From Atherinomorus stipes (Eukaryota; Chordata; Actinopteri; Atheriniformes; Atherinidae): a stretch of DNA of 64,000 nt. Shown here one piece after another: positions 11,441-23,362 of this stretch (position 1 is the first letter of the stretch; each line of letters starts with the position of its first letter). Position numbers and translations under genes: made by a program. The notes beneath the pieces were generated by a model that had not been told where the DNA came from, did not search any database, and was given only the letters and a program-made list of their open reading frames with translations. Where the stretch lies: contig JALJCO010009099.1 in NCBI GenBank assembly GCA_023101725.1, positions 186,001 through 250,000 on the forward strand, given 5' to 3'.

Positions 11441-12268
11441 TAGGGCCTCATTTTTGAGTGAGCCACGGTATCACTGGAGACAGTTTCAACATATTTAATT
11501 CCATTATTCTAGTTCAAGGAGGTCACTGATGCTAATGCTAGTGTGAGTCAATAGGAATCTGCTAGCCTGTCATTAAAAACAATCTTAACCACTCCACAGG
11601 CCATCTGAGGCAAATCATTTATAACTTAAGACTATCTGAGTAAATGCTGTGTTAATAAAAAAATGTTATAAATAAAAACAACCTTGCATTTCATTGCATT
11701 TTGATTGTTGCTGCTGAGACACTTTACAAAGTTTTACTTCCTGTATTTGGCAATCGGAGTGATGTCATCTGCTGCTGCGTGCATTAAAGAATTTGATTAC
11801 ACAAATACACAGTCAAAACCATGGCCACGTCTGAAAGGCATGAGGATATGTTCGATTTTAAAGACGATGTTAAACTTTTTTTTTTAATCAAACTGTCACC
11901 ATCTCCCTATCTAACAGAATACACTGACAAAGGCAGTAACACAACCACCCGGAAGTTCCTCAATATGTAATGCAAAATTTGTCATACAGGGCTAGTTTTA
12001 CTTGTTTAACACACAAATTTACTAGTTTAACACGACATTTAAACAGGTAAGCTTGTTGATTTGCCTCAAATGTTCTATGGAGTGGACAAGATTGTTTTTA
12101 ATAACAGGCTAGCAGATTCCCATTGACTCACACTAGCATTAGCATCAGCAACCTCCCGGAACTAGAATAATGGGATGAAATATGTTGAAACTGTCTTCAG
12201 TGATAAATAGTACCCTGGCTCACCTGTAAATCAGGCCCTATTTAAAAAATCCTGAACTTCCCCTTTAA
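11441..12268. mobile_element. foldback element with ~180-bp inverted arms
   Basis: The left arm 11441-11617 and right arm 12058-12241 are long inverted copies, sharing GACAGTTTCAACATATTT, CATTATTCTAGTTC, GATGCTAATGCTAGTGTGAG and TCTGCTAGCCTG in inverse order on the right. The loop is about 440 bp. The right arm continues outward through a CCTGAACTTCCCCTTTAAAG end with TTAA at 12265-12268; the matching outer left end is not recognisable, so the left terminus is decayed or replaced. No transposase is present. Confidence 0.82.
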
Positions 12269-14419
12269 AGAGAACATTTTTCTTAATTTCCATTACTTTA
12301 TTGCTGGAAAAAAAAAAACTTGTAATGAATTCATATTTACTGATAAGTGTATATTAGACATAGAGCTGGATATATGCTTCTGTTTTAGAGCATCAAAGTC
12401 TAAAATATTAAAAGTTGACAGCAGTGCTTTTTTAAAATTTACTGTACCTTAAAGTGGCACGATTTAACTTTCTGACCTTGAAAATATGTGTTTCTGACTA
12501 GTTTTCATGGTGCAATGACATTCATTATTTACAGTCCGAGTGCTGGCGTTGCCCTGCAGTGTCCAGAGGCTGAGAAATCACACTTCGCAACTTTGTGTTC
12601 CAGCCTGGAGCATCACGTTACAGCTGAGTTTCACTTTATGCACCATGTTACACGTCAGTAACTAGATATGAACACACTGACTGTTTTAAAAAGTGCACTA
12701 TGGCTGATTTATCGAAGAAACACTAGAGGACATGGATGCGAGAAAAAGATAAGAGAAATGGACAAAGCAAGAGTTAAGGAGAGTCAACACTGGACAGACT
12801 TTAACTTGCTGGAGAAAGCTCAGAGTACAGATAGGATGCAAGCCTAGGGCTCTTCAATGAGAAAATCTGCCAGTTAAGTAGAAGGGCTTTAAAGAGCTCT
12901 TTAAAAAAGTAGAATTTGACAACCCCTTTCAAGCTCTATGATTATAAATGTAGTCAACATCAGAACTTAAGACATTTTGTTTAAAATCTCAGTTGAAATC
13001 ATTACAACATGAAAGAAGGAAGACATCACAATATTTGTTGTAATTATCTATAAAATATGATCTATTATTAAGTTAAAAGAATATGGGACCTCTAATGATG
13101 AGAGCAACTGTATGCCAGCTGTCAAAACTGTGTCCATTAAGGTGAGCATGGTAAAAAGAATGTATTTTAGCCCCAACCATGATGCTTTTCGACCCTCCCA
13201 AAGTAGTTTCTACTCTAAGTAATGGAATTACATAAACCCAACCAGGAAGTTATAAAAAGTATTTTAGTGAAGTGATGAACTGCTTCATTGACAGGGTCAT
13301 TAAGCAGTTTAAAGCAAAGATCAGCTCCCAGTGCTGCAAGGATTCATGACATCCATTTTTCTGGTTTTATTTATTGATTTATTTTATTCCTTTTTCGCTA
13401 AGCCATCTGGGGATTGTGGACAGCAAGGAAGGATCCAGCCATCAGTCAGAAAGCTGACTGTTTCTTATAGTAAGAGACATTAATATATATAAACATATCA
13501 AGATATGATGAAACCAAAAGGTGGTTAGCTTCTGTCTCTGAAGCCGTGCTGGCCATTTAGATGGCTGACAAAAAATTGCCACTTTCATCAAATCCAAGAA
13601 ATGGCAGATTGTGCAAATACAGAATACAGAATCATTCATATTGACTGATGGCGTGAATGCAATAAAGGGATGTGATGCCTTCAATCTTAAGTCCAGTCTA
13701 GTACTAAATGTTTTTTTTTTTTTCAGTATGCCAACTGTAAAATTTTCTGCTAGCCAGCACAATCTATGCTGCATCTGCCTTCACAATGTCAACAAAGAAG
13801 TAAATGGCACATACTGTGACCCAAGTCACACAGCTCAAAATCTGACACTGTGAGCAAAAAGAAAAAGCTGGTTTTCCTGTCCACATATAAACGGCACAGC
13901 TGGGTTATGTGAAAATCTTCTACCTGGAAGGCATTTATCCTACATTCAGCATCCAAGAGTAGCATATTAATGTGAATAAAAGACACACACAAAAAAAAAT
14001 ATTTTTTTTTCAAAAAGCTCATGTACATGTGTTTGATGTCTCTGTCACGTCTGTGAACAGTCAGGCCAGACCACGAGGAACACAACTGTGCTGTGTGAGT
14101 ATTCAGACTTTTGCTGTTTTCATTCATTTTTCATTAGCCTTTTCTCTTTTCAGGACACTCTTGGAAAAACAGAACATCTAAAGATTCAATGACCAATTAC
14201 TCAATTCAGATTAGAATAAAAAAGAAATGCATTGTTAATTTACCTGAACATTTTGAGAATTAGCCACATGATGGCTAAAACCTGCTAGTATCTGATATCG
14301 GGCAGCAAGATTTCTTAAATAAACTCTTTTGGTTGAGTTAAGGTTTTAAGGATCTTCGCTCTTAGAGCAGAATATAATTGTGTTTCCTCAAAATATGAGA
14401 GACACAACCTCACAGTTGT
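12269..14419. other. unassigned noncoding sequence
   Basis: About 2.1 kb with short frames only. The 110-112 codon minus-strand frames at 13442-13774 and 13789-14127 overlap plus-strand frames of similar length, contain long phenylalanine runs from poly-A/T tracts, and show no domain. I see no gene. Confidence 0.3.
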
Positions 14420-14515
14420 CTGCATAGATCGGTATCAGTCGATATCAGAAATTAAGAGAACCATATTGGTGTTTTGGGTATTGGTAAAAAAAAAAAAGCC
14501 AACATTGAACAGCCC
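14420..14515. repeat. hAT-type transposon terminus fragment
   Basis: Words such as GATCGGTATCAGTCGATATCA, read over a few bases at a time, and the closing AACATTGAACAGCCCTAAT resemble the end of a common fish hAT-type repeat recalled from general knowledge. Only one end is present, so it is a truncated relic. Confidence 0.4.
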
Positions 14516-14537
14516 TAATGCAAACCAAGGCAGGATT

Positions 14538-14708
14538 GCTGAGGCCTATCCCGGCAGCTACTAGGCGAGGGGTAGGGTATACCCTGGACAGGTCACTAGG
14601 TCATTGCAGGGCCTAAACAGAAAGACAATCAACCACTCATGCTTGCACTATAGGGTGTATTTACATTGACCAGTTGATCTAACATACATGTCTGTAGGCA
14701 GTGGGGAA
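14538..14708 (-). repeat. LINE 3'-tail fragment, antisense
   Basis: The sequence reads GAGGCCTATCCCGGCAGC, then GGTATACCCTGGACAGGTCA, then CATGTCTGTAGGC. It is a diverged form of a very common fish LINE-tail repeat (CCTGGACAGGTCGCC class). Related pieces on the plus strand lie at about 58185-58285 and 60890-60990. It has no coding content. Confidence 0.6.
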
Positions 14709-17170
14709 AGTGTCTTAGTACGAGAGAGCTTGCATGTGATTTCTCCAAACCTTTTTGCAAAATTTAGACATTTTCTCAAATCTTTTTTTTTTTTTTTTTA
14801 ATAATTTGTATAGTCTTACTTGGCACACCGCCTTCTGGGTTCTCACCATCCATCTGGTGTGTCAAGCTTCCACAATGTTGATTTCTTTCTTCATTTGCTC
14901 AGCTGCCATGTCAGCACTGCAGACACTCCTTAAAACACACACACACACACACACAAACAGGCACAAACATAAGATGCTCAAAGAGTATACAGGGTGCTTC
15001 ATTTGTAAGGACAGAAAGGACTCAACACACACAGCAAGATGTGTGATGAAGGAAACATAAAGATTCTTTCCAGAGTGTTGTTCGGGGATGTAGACTGATT
15101 TACATTTGAGACACCACTCGACAGGAAACTCCACCTTCATGTGGCTCGCTGTGCTTCATTTCAACCAAAACCGGGACTCCGTTTGTACCACCGCACTCCA
15201 GACACCACCAGAAAAGGAGTGGACCAAAGAAAGAGCACTTTGAGCATGTGGATATGCATGAGTATGAGTGGTACACAGAGAGAGCATTGCAGTGGAGTGC
15301 ATCTAGAGGTTTGAGATATTTCAAAGCAAAGGTCATGCACTAAACGGCTCCGTCTCTGATGTCCTCCCGTGTCTGTAAACATTCAAACTGACAGAGTTTT
15401 CCATTACCTGACGCCATTAGTGCTGATTTTATGTAAACATATCCTGGGATTGTAGGTAAACTGGTATACTGTCCACTTTTACTTTTCTCATACTGTTGGA
15501 AAGTGAAGCTTGTGTGGTCAGAATTCACAAGCGGTGCATTGTCTCATCACGTCTACATGCACATGCACATACCTGGCCCACATCGGGGAAAGGGCAGTGA
15601 ACCAGAACTAGCTGAGGGGTTATGAACCTAAAACATGCGGCGTATGGGTGAGTCATAGAACGTTCTTGTGGAATACATTACACAGGAGACTGAGTGATGG
15701 GATGCTTAAGGATGCAAGTTTAAATGTAATTTCAGGTTATGCATGGTCTGGGAAGAGCGATGTGAGTGAAGTGCTGCTCCTCTTCCTCCAGCAAATGTTG
15801 TTTTGCAATTTGGCTGCATGCCTGCCGTCCGACATGCTCTGCGTCCCATGTTTCCACGGCTCAGTAGACAGACGACCTCACGCACTCTCATCCACCCCCC
15901 CAACTCTCCCTTCACTTCTCTTGTCTGCCTCTTACGCCCACCCTGGGCTTGGCACCACCAGCTGTTGAATGCATCAGGGCCCCAAAATGGCTCTTCAGCT
16001 GCTGCTGTGGCACACGCAGAAAAATGCCTGACAGGCTGAACAGCTGCTGGGCTGAAACGGGGCAAGGTCACTCTGGGAATGAGATTTAGCTACCTGCAAA
16101 AATATTATTTGGTACCAGGGGTTTTAGATCACTGCAACTCGGATATGGTATGCTTAAAATGTTTGATTAAATCTGAATTTTGTCAGTGTTTGCAATATTT
16201 GCATGTAGTCTGGTTCAAGGCAGTCAGAAGCATCAGTTAGCATTTTGCAGCAGGATTTGCATAATTTGTAATCAAGATTGATATAATTATTGCAACATGA
16301 AGTGTGTCACTCTCCAATCCTGTTAACTACTGAGGCGTTGCAGAGATAAAGAGAAGCGGGCAGCTGATTTACTGCTCGTGCTGACACTCAGCGATCATCG
16401 CCCTGTGGCAGCATACGATATTATTGCACCACTCCCATATTAGAGTCTTAAAGACGGCTGTGTCTGATAAACCAGTATTTGGTGTCGAGTTCATAGAACA
16501 TGTGGCACGAAGCCATTTGATGTCATTTTCTCATTGCAAGTTTTCCCACAGGGTGAAGTTACGAGTCCGGTTCAGTTTGTTCAGTTGCTGGATAGATTTA
16601 TGAGTCATGACTAAGTAGTACTTCTCCATGTTGCACATGTGAACATTGTGATTGTGATTAAAGATTGAGAGAACAATAAACACATTAAAGAAACTGTTTG
16701 ATTTTGAACACTGATGTTGACATTTCCCGAATTTTTACACCCACTACCTCTTGATTTTATCAAAAACAGTGGATCAACAGAATACTGGTGAATACCGTAG
16801 ATTATACTAAATTATATTCACACAAACATCTTAAAGCTGAAAATGATTGCAGGATAGAGGCTTCAAGGCTATGCTGGAGGTCAAGGACCACTCAATTTAG
16901 AAAATCCTTGTTAAATAGGGTGAAACCCGAAGGTCGCAATTCTTAATGCTTACAAGGCCATCTACAAAGTCTGCCAATTGGAATAAATTACCAACAATGT
17001 GGATGCATGAATGGTTCCACTAAATTTCATACTGTAACTGGCCCCAATGAGTCTAATACTTATGTTATCCAGAAGTAAATTGTATCTTTCAAAGCTGTTA
17101 ATGTAAACCTATTTGTGTGTCTTTGTTAATTTAATAAAATAAGACTACTCTACCTTCGCTATCATATAAT
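14709..17170. other. unassigned noncoding sequence with a CA microsatellite
   Basis: A poly-T run lies at 14783-14799 and a (CA)n array at about 14937-14954. The GC-richer part, 15780-16070, gives overlapping open frames on both strands (106 and 121 codons) with no domain; coincident openness on both strands argues for composition and not for coding. Nothing else was identified. Confidence 0.3.
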
Positions 17171-17173
17171 ATT

Positions 17174-17605
17174 AATGTGGCAAAGTACGCAAAAAGGGCC
17201 CAGGTGGGATTTAATCCACAGACCCCTGGGTGAAAGTCACACATACTAACCAATCAGCCAAACCAATGCCTCTGATGAATCAGAGGCATAGTGACAGGCC
17301 ACAGGGATATCTCTATCCCGGACAGGACCCCACATTGTTACATCTCTCCCATTCTTTTCATAAACACGTTCTCATGTCCCGCACAGGCTGCCACCAATTT
17401 TGAATCCATGGACATATTACCAGTACCATATGAATCCTGCCAACAACACCAGAATGTGGCAAGTTACACAACAAGGGCCCAGGCGGGATTCAGTCCCCAG
17501 ACTCCCAGGTGACAGTCACGCGCACTAACCAGTCAGCCAAAGGGGTAGTAGTCAGGGTACATGATCAATCAGGGGCAAAGTGACAGAACCCCACACTGTC
17601 ACATT
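17174..17605 (-). repeat. tandem pair of tRNA-derived, SINE-like segments
   Basis: On the minus strand both copies read like a tRNA: a box-A-like TGGCTGACTGGTTAGTGCG (second copy, ending about 17542) and a box-B-like GGACTGAATCCC followed by GCCTGGGCCC. The same parts appear in the first copy at about 17196-17264 as GGCTGATTGGTTAGTATG and GATTAAATCCCACCTGGGCC. GGGCCC starts at 17196 and 17475, and AATGTGGCAA-type sequence starts at 17174 and 17453, so both landmarks give a 279-bp period. Mutated box B (the usual GGTTCGAATCC is lost) and the embedding in repeats make these SINE or pseudo-tRNA relics, not working tRNA genes. Confidence 0.62.
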
Positions 17606-20600
17606 AGTTATTCTAAAAATATTGGGTTTGGGACTCTAAATAGGAGAAAAGTCAATACTATAGCCTGCTTTAATGTCTTTAAATGGAAGTGTATTCTTTT
17701 ACATGATGTGCAGATTTCACAGATAAATAAACAGAATGTGTTTCAGCCTGTTTTGTTAAAATAAGTTTTTTTTTATTTAAATGTCTGACTGAAATCAGAA
17801 AGAAAATGCGATTTAAATATTTTTGTTTCTATTGTGATTTTATTCTAATGGGAAGAACTGTGATACTGTCTCATATTGACTGCTTCGGAATTTAATTAAA
17901 TTGGCAAAATTTGTGTTATCAGCAAATAATAAAACAGTTATCCCACAAAAGTATATTTTGTATCATGATCAAACTTGTGATTTACACCCCTTCCATCAGT
18001 GGTATATTGTTACACAGCAATGCTATAAATTTGTTTTTTACTTCTTCGATGATCAATTGCTGGAGATTCACTGGCAGGCATGAGTCAGCACTTGTTAAAA
18101 GTCCCATTAATGTTGTTAGCTGGCTCACAAAGTTGGCATGTTTTTAAAAATCCACATTCAGTTGATGCTGCATCATTGTGTTTATATGAGTAAACTTGTC
18201 TTCACATGGTCAGTTTTACAATATTAGTTAACCATGCAAGATCTGCATCACTTGACCAGAATAGTGTGCACTGATCTGCTGTGAGGTCCTGACCACCAAG
18301 GTACACACTGGTAAACTATGGCCGAAAAGCAGCAATAAAAAGAAGCAGACCAAAAAAATCAATAATTGTGAGGCTTCCCTGTAGAAAAATACACGTTGTT
18401 TGCACACTTCTAGTTGGTCATAAGAGATGACTGATGAGATTGACATGAATTAATAATCTTCAAGATCTTTGAGTAATAGATAAACAGTTTAAATATGTAG
18501 TGAACTCAGGTATGTATAAGCATTAATTGTTCATTGAAATTTAAGGAACATCCACCTTTGTCCTCATATAGGACAAAAAGGGGAAAAAAGATAATTTAAT
18601 GACAAATAAATTCTTTTTACAGTTAAATTCTCACAACCGAAAGCTTCATAAATATCACAAACGCTTAAAAGCAGAGGTGCTTGAGCAAATTTAATGAGGA
18701 ATCAGTGTGTTAGACAGAAAGTTTCAATCACCTGACCCGGTACTTAATGAAAGCTAAGAAGACCAACTATTTTCCTCCTCAAACAAACTCTGAATCTGCG
18801 GGTCTGTTTGATTGACTTCAACAACCTATTCCCACCCACCCACTCCATCCCACCGGTGCTAAAAGGGTGTTTCCTGACAAGTGAGGTCGTTTTACATTTA
18901 TGCGTTAAGGTTTTAAGGCCAAGGCTTAGGTTCAAAATTTATTGGCTATTGTATAATGTTACATGCGGGAGACTGTGTGACTTCGTCTTGTGTTTTGCCG
19001 TCGGCCCACACTCAGGAAAAAGCCGATGTATTTTGATAGCAGTGAGAGTTGAAGCTGTCAAAGACTCGGCCTGAGGGAAGCTCACCTTTTGCATTTCTTA
19101 CTGATTGCGTAAACTCCTGTCACACAACAAAAGCAGCACTGTGAGGCTCCCAGCACTGTAATTAACTCTGACTTTGCCTCAGCAGGTTATTTTTAAGTGA
19201 ACCCAACGCTGCAATTTTTTAAATATTAACCTCCTGTGTGGCACACAGTGATAATTAATGAAGTTCATGCATTTTTTTGTCTTTAGACGGTGTATTTACA
19301 CAACATGCCACACTGTGCGGTTAGAAGACACCCACAAGGAAAGTAAGAGAAAGCTCCCTTGATAAGTCTAATAGCCTAAGGAAAGGATCTTTTATTAGGT
19401 GAGACAAACTCAGGGCAGCTGTTTTGCTTCAAGACAGTTAATATAACCTTTTGGTTTAGAGGCAAGGACAAGTACCTGTGTGGGTGGTAAATAACAATAT
19501 TGTGAATGGTTGTACTGCCGCTGTAAAGCAGCTCAAAGTGATGAAAAGTTTTTGCTGTGTGATAATGGACTAGCCACTGAAACTCCCCAATGTTTTCAAG
19601 AATCTGTGCTAAAATGATACGCTTTGTTATCGCTGCCTTGACCTTACGGGAAAAAGTTCACGTCTGCCCCGCATTACTTTTTCTCCAGGACGTACTTAAA
19701 TACAGTCCTTGTTTTCAATCTGAGTTCATATCTCCTCTACCGTATACTTCCTTTCAGCTGACCCCTCTCTCCACCTTTCTTCCCTCGCTCCCCTCCATCT
19801 CTCTCACAGCTTAGCTCATCAGGGGAACTGTGAGAAGGTGCCCTGGAGGGTTTCCTGTCTACATGTTCTTACAATAAACCTTAAACGTCAGAGGTAAAAA
19901 TGTGGACAAACGTGCACATCAAGCCCCAACTCTGAGCCCACGCCAGACATTCACACCAACGAGTCACATGACTGACCATGTGTGTGACACGGCGCAGATG
20001 TCGAGCCAGGACAAAAAACCTCTTGTCAAAGAAGGATGAAGTATAGTTTTGAATTACGCCTCAGATCTCTTATCTAGCCATCAAGATAAACAGGAAATCA
20101 TCCTTGTGGTTTTAGAAAAGTGAAAGGAAGCCGAGCTGATCTGTAATTTTGCTCATTGCCGGCCTGTATTAGACTCCACAAACCACTCATTTTGGTTTCT
20201 CTGGGCTTTCCTGCTTTGCTTTTCAAGCCTCCTCTTTTATCTTCCCACTGACTTATTCCTGCTGACTCTCCCGCATTATCATCACGCTTCATTGACTCAC
20301 CGTGTAGTCCCTAGTTGTGTTGAGCATTTTGCACTGTTGTACTCTGATAAACAATCTACAAACCTCTGATGTGCCACACACACACACTGGGAGCAAATTG
20401 CAGAGTACGGGTACGTGTGTATGCCTGCAAAAGCAACCATTATGGTACAATTCTTACACCGTAAACACAATTATGCAAATATTCTGAGTAGAATGTGTTT
20501 ATCTAAAATCACCTCTGGGAATTTTGTGTGATTTTCCAAGATGTGATAGCCTTGCAATTTCTTTATTCAGTAACTGTATACAGTACAAACAGAAAAACAA

Positions 20601-22359
20601 ATGCATATATTTGTCTGCTTTGATATAAAAAGGTTTATTAACAATAACTACATGCTAACCAAGCAGTCATTGAAAATGTCCTAAAACTTAATTATATACT
20701 TTCATTTTCCACTAATTCACCTGTCATCTGGAGCTTTTTTGTGCACCCTGGTGCCCTTTTAACAAGAGGAAATAGTTCACAAAGTCTCCACAGCTCAAAC
20801 TGTGAGAAGCCATGCAGTTCTGAGAGCCCTCTCGCTAACAAGAAGACGAGTCCGCAGGTTTTGAAAGCTGTCAGCTAACGTGTAGAACAACGGTGCATCT
20901 TCCATAGCTGCTATCTGCAGCACATACATAATTGACAAATGCAGTTAGAAGCCCCGAGTTCTGGCTCAGCCCTGTAGCCTTGTACTTTAAGTAAAGAAAG
21001 AAGCAAGGTTTTCATTTGGGGTATTCACAACTTGCACACAGCCCAGGGTGATGTAATCAGTACTGATAAAGGTAACCAAATTTTATTCAAAGAGCCAAAA
21101 CTCTACACATTATTATAACAGCTTTACTCAATTTTGCTTGGATCCAACCTTACCAGCAGTTTAAAGCAGCTGGAATTAGTTACTGGGAGAAGAATTTGGA
21201 GGGATAATGGTTATAACCTCAACCCTATTAAGCACAGTCAACATACAGACAATGTTTTTTCAGGACAGCCTCAGTTGTCAGATTATGAGGCTGAAATGAT
21301 GTAAAATGAATGTATTGATAGATATAGCATCATAAAGTCCAACTACATAAAAAACTAACTGAATTTATTTCTAACAGTCATTTGTAGAAATAACATGCAG
21401 ATCAACAGTGATCAAGCCTTTTCTCATCTGCATATCATTCTCTCAAGTCTTGGCTTTCAGAAGGGAAAATACCGGCATTGAAACAAACACAACAGAAGCT
21501 TTTTACATATCTACACATTTCCTCTGAGCTTTTTTATTTATTCATTTATTTGCTATACGGTTATTCATGCTACTATTTACCTACTATCCTCACAAATCTT
21601 ATTCCCACTCAGCTGGTGTTTGGTGCCATCATGCATCAAAAACATTTCCTTACCTCTATTCCAACCATATTTTTGTTCTTTTCAGACAGACATCAAATTT
21701 CCTTGCCACTTGTTGATCTTTGACTGCTCCTAATTGGACAATACTGGGAGTTTAATCTACCTAATTGCTGGGAGATTTGACAGGAAGTGACTTTATCATA
21801 ATATCTGGGTCAAAACATAGACCCTAATAGCGATATAGCAGTGATACTGATCTTATAATTATTATTACGACTATAATTACAAAAATGTGATAAATAATTG
21901 CGTTATCATGGAACGTTCATTGTGGATTTACCATACAGTGTCTAAATAAACACTAGATTTTGTGGCTGGATTGTAATTTTCCTGAACAGGATAAAAATGC
22001 CTGGATAACTTTCATAGATCAAAAAGGTAAGATCGATTACAGTTTACCCCACAGTTACACACTAACGTTCCTGAGAAATTGTTGTCAATATAAGTGATTT
22101 CGCTTAAGGTCATAGATGATCTAGCGTAGTTTCAAGGGTTAAAGATGTACCGTGTCAAAATAACAATGTGTAATGTGAAAACAACTAGTACTGGCAAGGA
22201 TGAGCAATAAGAAAATGCAGTCCTTCACCAAGACCAAAGTTCAGGCTCATTATTTATTCATGTTTTACAAAAAGTAACTAAAATTTGCAACATTTAAATT
22301 TTCTATCTTACCAATTCAGTTCAAGTTGGATGTGACTGTATGGGAGGGATTCATTGCAG
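17606..22359. other. unassigned noncoding sequence
   Basis: The longest quiet part of the window, about 4.75 kb. No frame exceeds 90 codons, none shows a domain, and no complete repeat could be bounded. A short CA run lies at about 20377. Unique texture over 18800-20300 leaves room for regulatory DNA, but I see no specific sign of it. Confidence 0.3.
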
Positions 22360-22520
22360 GTCAGTATCCACCCATCGATCCATTTATCTATTTTGTCTTA
22401 TCCCAGATCAGGTTGCAGGGGGCAGCAGCTTGAGCAGAAAAGCCCAGCTTCTCCTTCCAGCTCATCTGGGGGATTCCTCGGGAGTTCCTTCCCAGGGACA
22501 TGGTCCTTCCAGCTCAATTA
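22360..22520 (-). repeat. LINE 3'-tail fragment, antisense
   Basis: The segment starts CCACCCATCGATCCATTTAT and continues TCTTATCCCAGATCAGGTTG, GGCAGCAGCTTGAGCAGAAA and TCATCTGGGGGATTCC. This is the reverse complement of a common fish LINE tail ending in GGATGGATGG-type repeats, as seen on the plus strand near 1965. No RT coding sequence remains. Confidence 0.6.
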
Positions 22521-22622
22521 AATTCAGTTTAAATTAGATCAGTTTACTTCGTTTCAATTCAGTCTTTCTCCACTCAGTTTAGCAGCTTCCAAAACCCTTT
22601 CAGAGTTCAAGTCAATAAAGAT

Positions 22623-23354
22623 CAGTGTTGGGTTCGTCACTTTAAAAAAGTAATTAATTATAGTTATTTAAATTACTTCTAACCAAAAAAAGTAATGGTG
22701 TGACTAACTGAGTTACAGCTTTTTAAAAATAACTAATTATTTGGAAAAGTAATTTTTCAGTTACTTTTTATGTTCCTTTAGATGTAATTTTAAATTAATC
22801 TCAATTAATCTATTAAATTAATCTTTATGTTGAATATAAAAATGAAAACCAGATCTGACGAATGAATGAAATCAATGGAAACTATACAGAATAAATTACT
22901 AACAGAAAAATCATGGACACTCAGACTGATGGATGTTGTGGCTCCGTCTCCTCACGAGAGGAGCTTCATGTGGTTATGACGGCCAAACACCACGAAGAAA
23001 CACAAACTAATCAATGTTTCTCATCGTGTTCGTGTTTTTCATCTCTGAAGTTTATTATTCTGCCGTTGTGCACATGTGTGTTCGCTGCACAGATTGTCTG
23101 CAGGTATTTGCGTATCACTCCGCCTCCTCTCCGCGAGAGCACCAGCACAATATAGTCCCAACAAACGTGAAACTTCTGTTCCCGAGGAACAAAAATTGAT
23201 CTTACATAACAATAGTAACGCGCTGTCAGTGAAGGCCAGTAACGGTAACGGCGTTAGGATGATAGACTTAGTAAATAGTTAGATTAGCCCATTACTGAAA
23301 AAGTAGTGCCGTTAGTAACGCCGCTTATTTCTAACGCACTTATTCCCATCACTG
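22623..23354. mobile_element. nonautonomous hAT element with perfect 8-bp target duplication
   Basis: The element begins CAGTGTTGGG at 22623 and ends CCCATCACTG at 23354, ten-base inverted termini with one mismatch. It is flanked by identical octamers ATAAAGAT at 22615-22622 and 23355-23362, the 8-bp duplication that hAT transposases make. Inner ends carry the TAATTA/AGTTACT-rich texture and GTAACGGTAACGGCGTTA words typical of fish hAT MITEs. At 732 bp it has no transposase frame; open frames at 22913-23282 are short and overlap in several phases. The perfect duplication suggests it is younger than its neighbours. Confidence 0.93.
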
Positions 23355-23362
23355 ATAAAGAT

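Noticed and set aside
15706..16071. 121-codon minus-strand frame in GC-richer DNA
   Set aside because: Both strands are open over the same interval and no domain or splice pattern is visible.
17174..17605. Working tRNA genes on the minus strand
   Set aside because: Box B is mutated, a full cloverleaf is not evident, and the units are repeated with flanks, which fits a tRNA-derived repeat.
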